Positions 6,274 through 7,844 of a stretch of DNA of 7,844 bases are shown in pieces. The notes beneath the pieces are model-generated. The model made no database searches, had not been told where the DNA came from, and saw nothing but the letters and a program-made list of their open reading frames with translations. The position numbers were made by a program, and so were the translations under genes. Source of the stretch: Paracoccaceae bacterium (GTDB taxonomy: Bacteria; Pseudomonadota; Alphaproteobacteria; Rhodobacterales; Rhodobacteraceae); the NCBI GenBank assembly GCA_011525185.1, contig WTIQ01000352.1, forward strand, positions 1 to 7,844. Reading direction: 5' to 3'. How positions within the stretch are numbered: the stretch's first letter is position 1; every line of letters begins with the position of its first letter.

Positions 6274-6853
6274 GCTCGATTGGGCCTGTTGATTTGTTTG
6301 AGGTCCCAATTTGCCCTAGGGGCGAAAAATTGAGCTCATGCGTCGGCCAAACCAGCCCGTTCGACGCGAGCCGTGTGTCTCCAAGAGGGAAGAGTGACAC
6401 ACGGGTGCCAACTTCCGTATCCAGTTGAAAATGAGGAGGAACGAGAAATACGACATCATCTTCTCCTATCAAAATGCATTTTTTCTCTCGATACCGCGCA
6501 AGCACCGAAAGCGCCGCAAGGCTGTGATCTAAGCGCTCTCCTATAAATCCAAGACCAACATAAATTGGAGCATGCACTGCTCTTAGGCATTTCTCAAAAT
6601 CGGTACTCTCTTGGTCTGGGATTTGATGGATCGGCAGCGCTTTTGGAATATTACCTGCCTTGGGATCAAATGAGTCCATATCCCCAAGAATCAGCTCAGG
6701 AAGATACCCCCCATCGAGCAGTGTATTGCCACCTCCATCAACTCCAATGAATTTCGACGACAATGAATGTGACCTTTGAATTACTTCTTTTGAAACATAA
6801 GCCCCACCAACGATGGTCACTGGCTCTTTAAATGAAACAATACCCTGCTCCAC
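6164..6853 (-). CDS. Thiamine pyrophosphokinase (thiamine diphosphokinase)
   Basis: This cytoplasmic enzyme transfers a pyrophosphate group from ATP to thiamine, giving thiamine diphosphate, so the cell can use salvaged thiamine. The 229-residue product shows the family motifs in order: VDGGGN (38-43), GDMDS (57-61, acidic residues for Mg-ATP), DQESTDFEK (80-88), GERLDH (105-110), and in the C-terminal beta domain GTSNKSTG (183-190), which lines the thiamine pocket in known structures. The start is GTG at 6853-6851, with GAGG eleven bases upstream; no nearer start precedes the first beta strand PVTIVGGA. The last 36 or so codons lie antisense to the 3' end of the second DMT transporter gene (110-base overlap, convergent). 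I see no THI-box (TPP riboswitch) motif in the 127-base upstream gap. The gene name varies among databases (thiN, tpk), so no symbol is given. Confidence 0.92.
   Translation of the reverse strand: MEQGIVSFKEPVTIVGGAYVSKEVIQRSHSLSSKFIGVDGGGNTLLDGGYLPELILGDMDSFDPKAGNIPKALPIHQIPDQESTDFEKCLRAVHAPIYVGLGFIGERLDHSLAALSVLARYREKKCILIGEDDVVFLVPPHFQLDTEVGTRVSLFPLGDTRLASNGLVWPTHELNFSPLGQIGTSNKSTGPIELRPESSKMLCFLPVDYAGAVLAALERTVAWPPVSAD
6267..6300 (+). terminator. Possible intrinsic terminator after the second DMT gene
   Basis: GGCCTAA (6267-6273) can pair with TTGGGCC (6280-6286) over seven base pairs, one of them G-T, around the six-base loop GCTCGA. The following TGTTGATTTGTTT is T-rich but not a clean T-run. 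The stem includes the stop codon of the DMT gene. The element lies inside the thiamine pyrophosphokinase gene on the other strand, so its purpose could be to stop rightward transcripts from running further antisense to it. The stem is short, so confidence is low. Confidence 0.3.
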
Positions 6854-6980
6854 GGCTTAAATATCCTCTCAATTGCTTCCGTGCCTTAATATGGTCACAA
6901 AATCATTCTATTTATAGCAAAGAGTTGTTTAAATTTTCATGTTAACCCGATGTAAGTTATAAACGTGATGGAAGACGGCA
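6854..6980. promoter_or_regulatory. AT-rich divergent gap between thiamine pyrophosphokinase and the repeat-protein gene
   Basis: These 127 bases separate two divergent genes and must hold both promoters. The stretch is AT-rich, with TATAAA-like segments on each strand (for example TATAAA at 6958-6963 on the plus strand and its counterpart in the minus-strand reading near 6913-6918). No pair of boxes has both good consensus and good spacing, so I assign no specific promoter. No TPP riboswitch motif or strong hairpin is seen. Confidence 0.4.
6970..6974 (+). promoter_or_regulatory. Ribosome binding site supporting a TTG start
   Basis: GGAAG ends six bases before TTG at 6981-6983, a normal Shine-Dalgarno spacing. 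It helps choose this non-ATG start in a frame that has no ATG until codon 31. Confidence 0.5.
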
Positions 6981-7844
6981 TTGGAAAAAGCGCCTCAGAC
7001 AAACAAAGTCCTGACAGTCTCTTATGGTACGTTCTCGTGCACATTAGAGGGGTTTGAAGACTCATTTGAAATGATGACACAAATCGCCGATTATTTCCGC
7101 GACTTGGCGCATCAAGATCGCTTATTTGGTGCAGCACCTCCTACGCTTGACATGGATCACCTTATTTCCATCACCTCGAGTGCAGACACCTCGGACGTGT
7201 CTGGGGTTACGGATGGAAAAACCGTTAAACTGAGCAAACGCGCACCCGAAAGGGATCGCGCGAGTCCAACAGAGGCGACTGCAGGCAAAGCCTCACACGC
7301 ACCCGCTTTGGAAAGCATCGCCAGTCGCATTGCGAAAATAAAAGCGGTAGTGGAAGAGACGGATGAGAGCTTTTTCGGGCAATATGAGGACGTACGACAA
7401 GTCAAACCCTCTCCCCAAGAGTTGGTTGATGCTATTGTAGATAAGCCAGACGCGGCGAGCAGCCCTGAAGTCGAGACGAATGCTAAAGATTCATCCCAAG
7501 AGAGCAACGATTCAGACAATGACCCCGATACAGCTGCAAACGATTTGAATTCTTTAGAGGGCGAAACGCAAACACCTGCGCAATCTACTACTGATAATTC
7601 TGATAAACGGGCGGCTTCAGAGCAATTAGAACAACACACCTCCGTACTGAGTGATATCGAGATAGTCAAAAGCGTAGATGAAGTAGTAACAGACGCTCAA
7701 AGTTCTGACATCGATCCCAAACATGAAGTAGACACTGCTCCCAAAGAGACAGTAGAGACGCCTTCCGTCACCGAGAGCGCTGAGAGCGTTGAGAGCGTTG
7801 AGAGCGTTGAGAGCGTTGAGAGCGTTGAGAGCGTTGAGAGCGTT
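6981..7844 (+). CDS. Rhodobacterales-type protein of unknown function with acidic tail and Glu-Ser-Val repeats (3' end outside window)
   Basis: The frame is open from after a TGA at 6966-6968 to the right edge, giving 288 codons from TTG at 6981. Residues 9-54, with VSYGTFSCTLEGFEDSF, IADYFRDLA and RLFGAAPPT, match a block I know from many Rhodobacterales proteins auto-named 'chemotaxis protein CheA' or 'lipoprotein'. No CheA kinase motif, signal peptide or lipobox is visible, so those names should not be trusted. A second conserved-looking segment is LESIASRIAKIKAVV (110-124), probably a short helix or coiled coil. From about residue 142 the sequence is rich in Asp, Glu, Ser, Thr and Gln, strongly acidic and probably disordered. 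It ends in Glu-Ser-Ala followed by seven Glu-Ser-Val units (265-288) at the edge. TTG is chosen because the first ATG (7071, codon 31) lies inside the conserved block and GGAAG precedes the TTG. The function is unknown and the protein is probably much longer. Confidence 0.85.
   Translation, partial: MEKAPQTNKVLTVSYGTFSCTLEGFEDSFEMMTQIADYFRDLAHQDRLFGAAPPTLDMDHLISITSSADTSDVSGVTDGKTVKLSKRAPERDRASPTEATAGKASHAPALESIASRIAKIKAVVEETDESFFGQYEDVRQVKPSPQELVDAIVDKPDAASSPEVETNAKDSSQESNDSDNDPDTAANDLNSLEGETQTPAQSTTDNSDKRAASEQLEQHTSVLSDIEIVKSVDEVVTDAQSSDIDPKHEVDTAPKETVETPSVTESAESVESVESVESVESVESVESV
7773..7844 (+). repeat. 9-bp in-frame tandem repeat (GAGAGCGTT), at least 8 units
   Basis: One variant unit GAGAGCGCT (7773-7781) is followed by seven perfect copies of GAGAGCGTT (7782-7844), and the array continues past the window edge. 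Each unit is three codons, Glu-Ser-Val. Changes in copy number would lengthen or shorten the protein without shifting the frame. The identical third-codon bases point to recent expansion by slippage rather than old protein-level selection. Confidence 0.95.

Noticed and set aside
6929..6945. Two TTAA boxes resembling a CtrA binding site (TTAA-N7-TTAA)
   Set aside because: The spacing is nine bases, not seven, and the region is AT-rich, so chance matches are expected.
7157..7669. 170-codon minus-strand open frame rich in Ser and Ala
   Set aside because: It is the antisense shadow of the acidic Ser/Glu/Asp-rich plus-strand gene, whose N-terminal block is clearly conserved. Its composition simply mirrors that gene.

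Overview
The window looks like ordinary chromosomal sequence from an alphaproteobacterium, most likely a marine member of the Rhodobacterales (roseobacter group). This rests on three things. The glutathione reductase is of the CVIRGCVPKKL subtype. The gene at the right end belongs to a family I know only from Rhodobacterales, whose members carry the block VSYGTFSCTLEGFEDSF and are often auto-named 'chemotaxis protein CheA' or 'lipoprotein'. The glutathione S-transferase ends in the PNPPEGSAL-type tail I associate with this order. Spot counts give a GC content near one half, with AT-rich gaps, which is low for the order. No exact species can be named from the sequence alone.

Layout. Positions 1-1848 hold a minus-strand pair, rpiA (ribose-5-phosphate isomerase) followed by gor (glutathione reductase, cut by the left edge), joined by a TAATG stop/start overlap. 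Positions 1849-2188 are a divergent intergenic region with a 10-bp inverted repeat, a plausible sigma70-type promoter and a perfect 10-bp palindrome near the predicted start of transcription. On the plus strand a GST-family gene (2189-2881) overlaps sdaA (L-serine dehydratase, 2881-4251) by another TAATG. Two related EamA/DMT-family membrane transporters follow (4291-5208 and 5299-6273). The second converges on a minus-strand thiamine pyrophosphokinase gene (6164-6853), and the two coding regions overlap by 110 bases. After a short AT-rich divergent gap, the plus-strand gene that fills the right end (6981-7844, incomplete) starts with TTG. It encodes a conserved N-terminal block, a long acidic probably disordered region, and a perfect 9-bp tandem repeat that spells Glu-Ser-Val and runs off the window.

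How the genes fit together. rpiA belongs to the non-oxidative pentose phosphate pathway and gor uses NADPH to reduce glutathione disulfide, so the left pair links sugar-phosphate and NADPH metabolism with thiol redox balance. The GST homologue opposite them fits the glutathione theme but is co-transcribed with serine deamination. The two DMT carriers have unknown substrates. The thiamine pyrophosphokinase makes the cofactor used, among others, by transketolase and pyruvate dehydrogenase.

I see no prophage, CRISPR array, insertion sequence, tRNA or rRNA, and no clear novel system. The most unusual items are the repeat-bearing terminal gene and the antisense overlap of the DMT and thiamine pyrophosphokinase genes.
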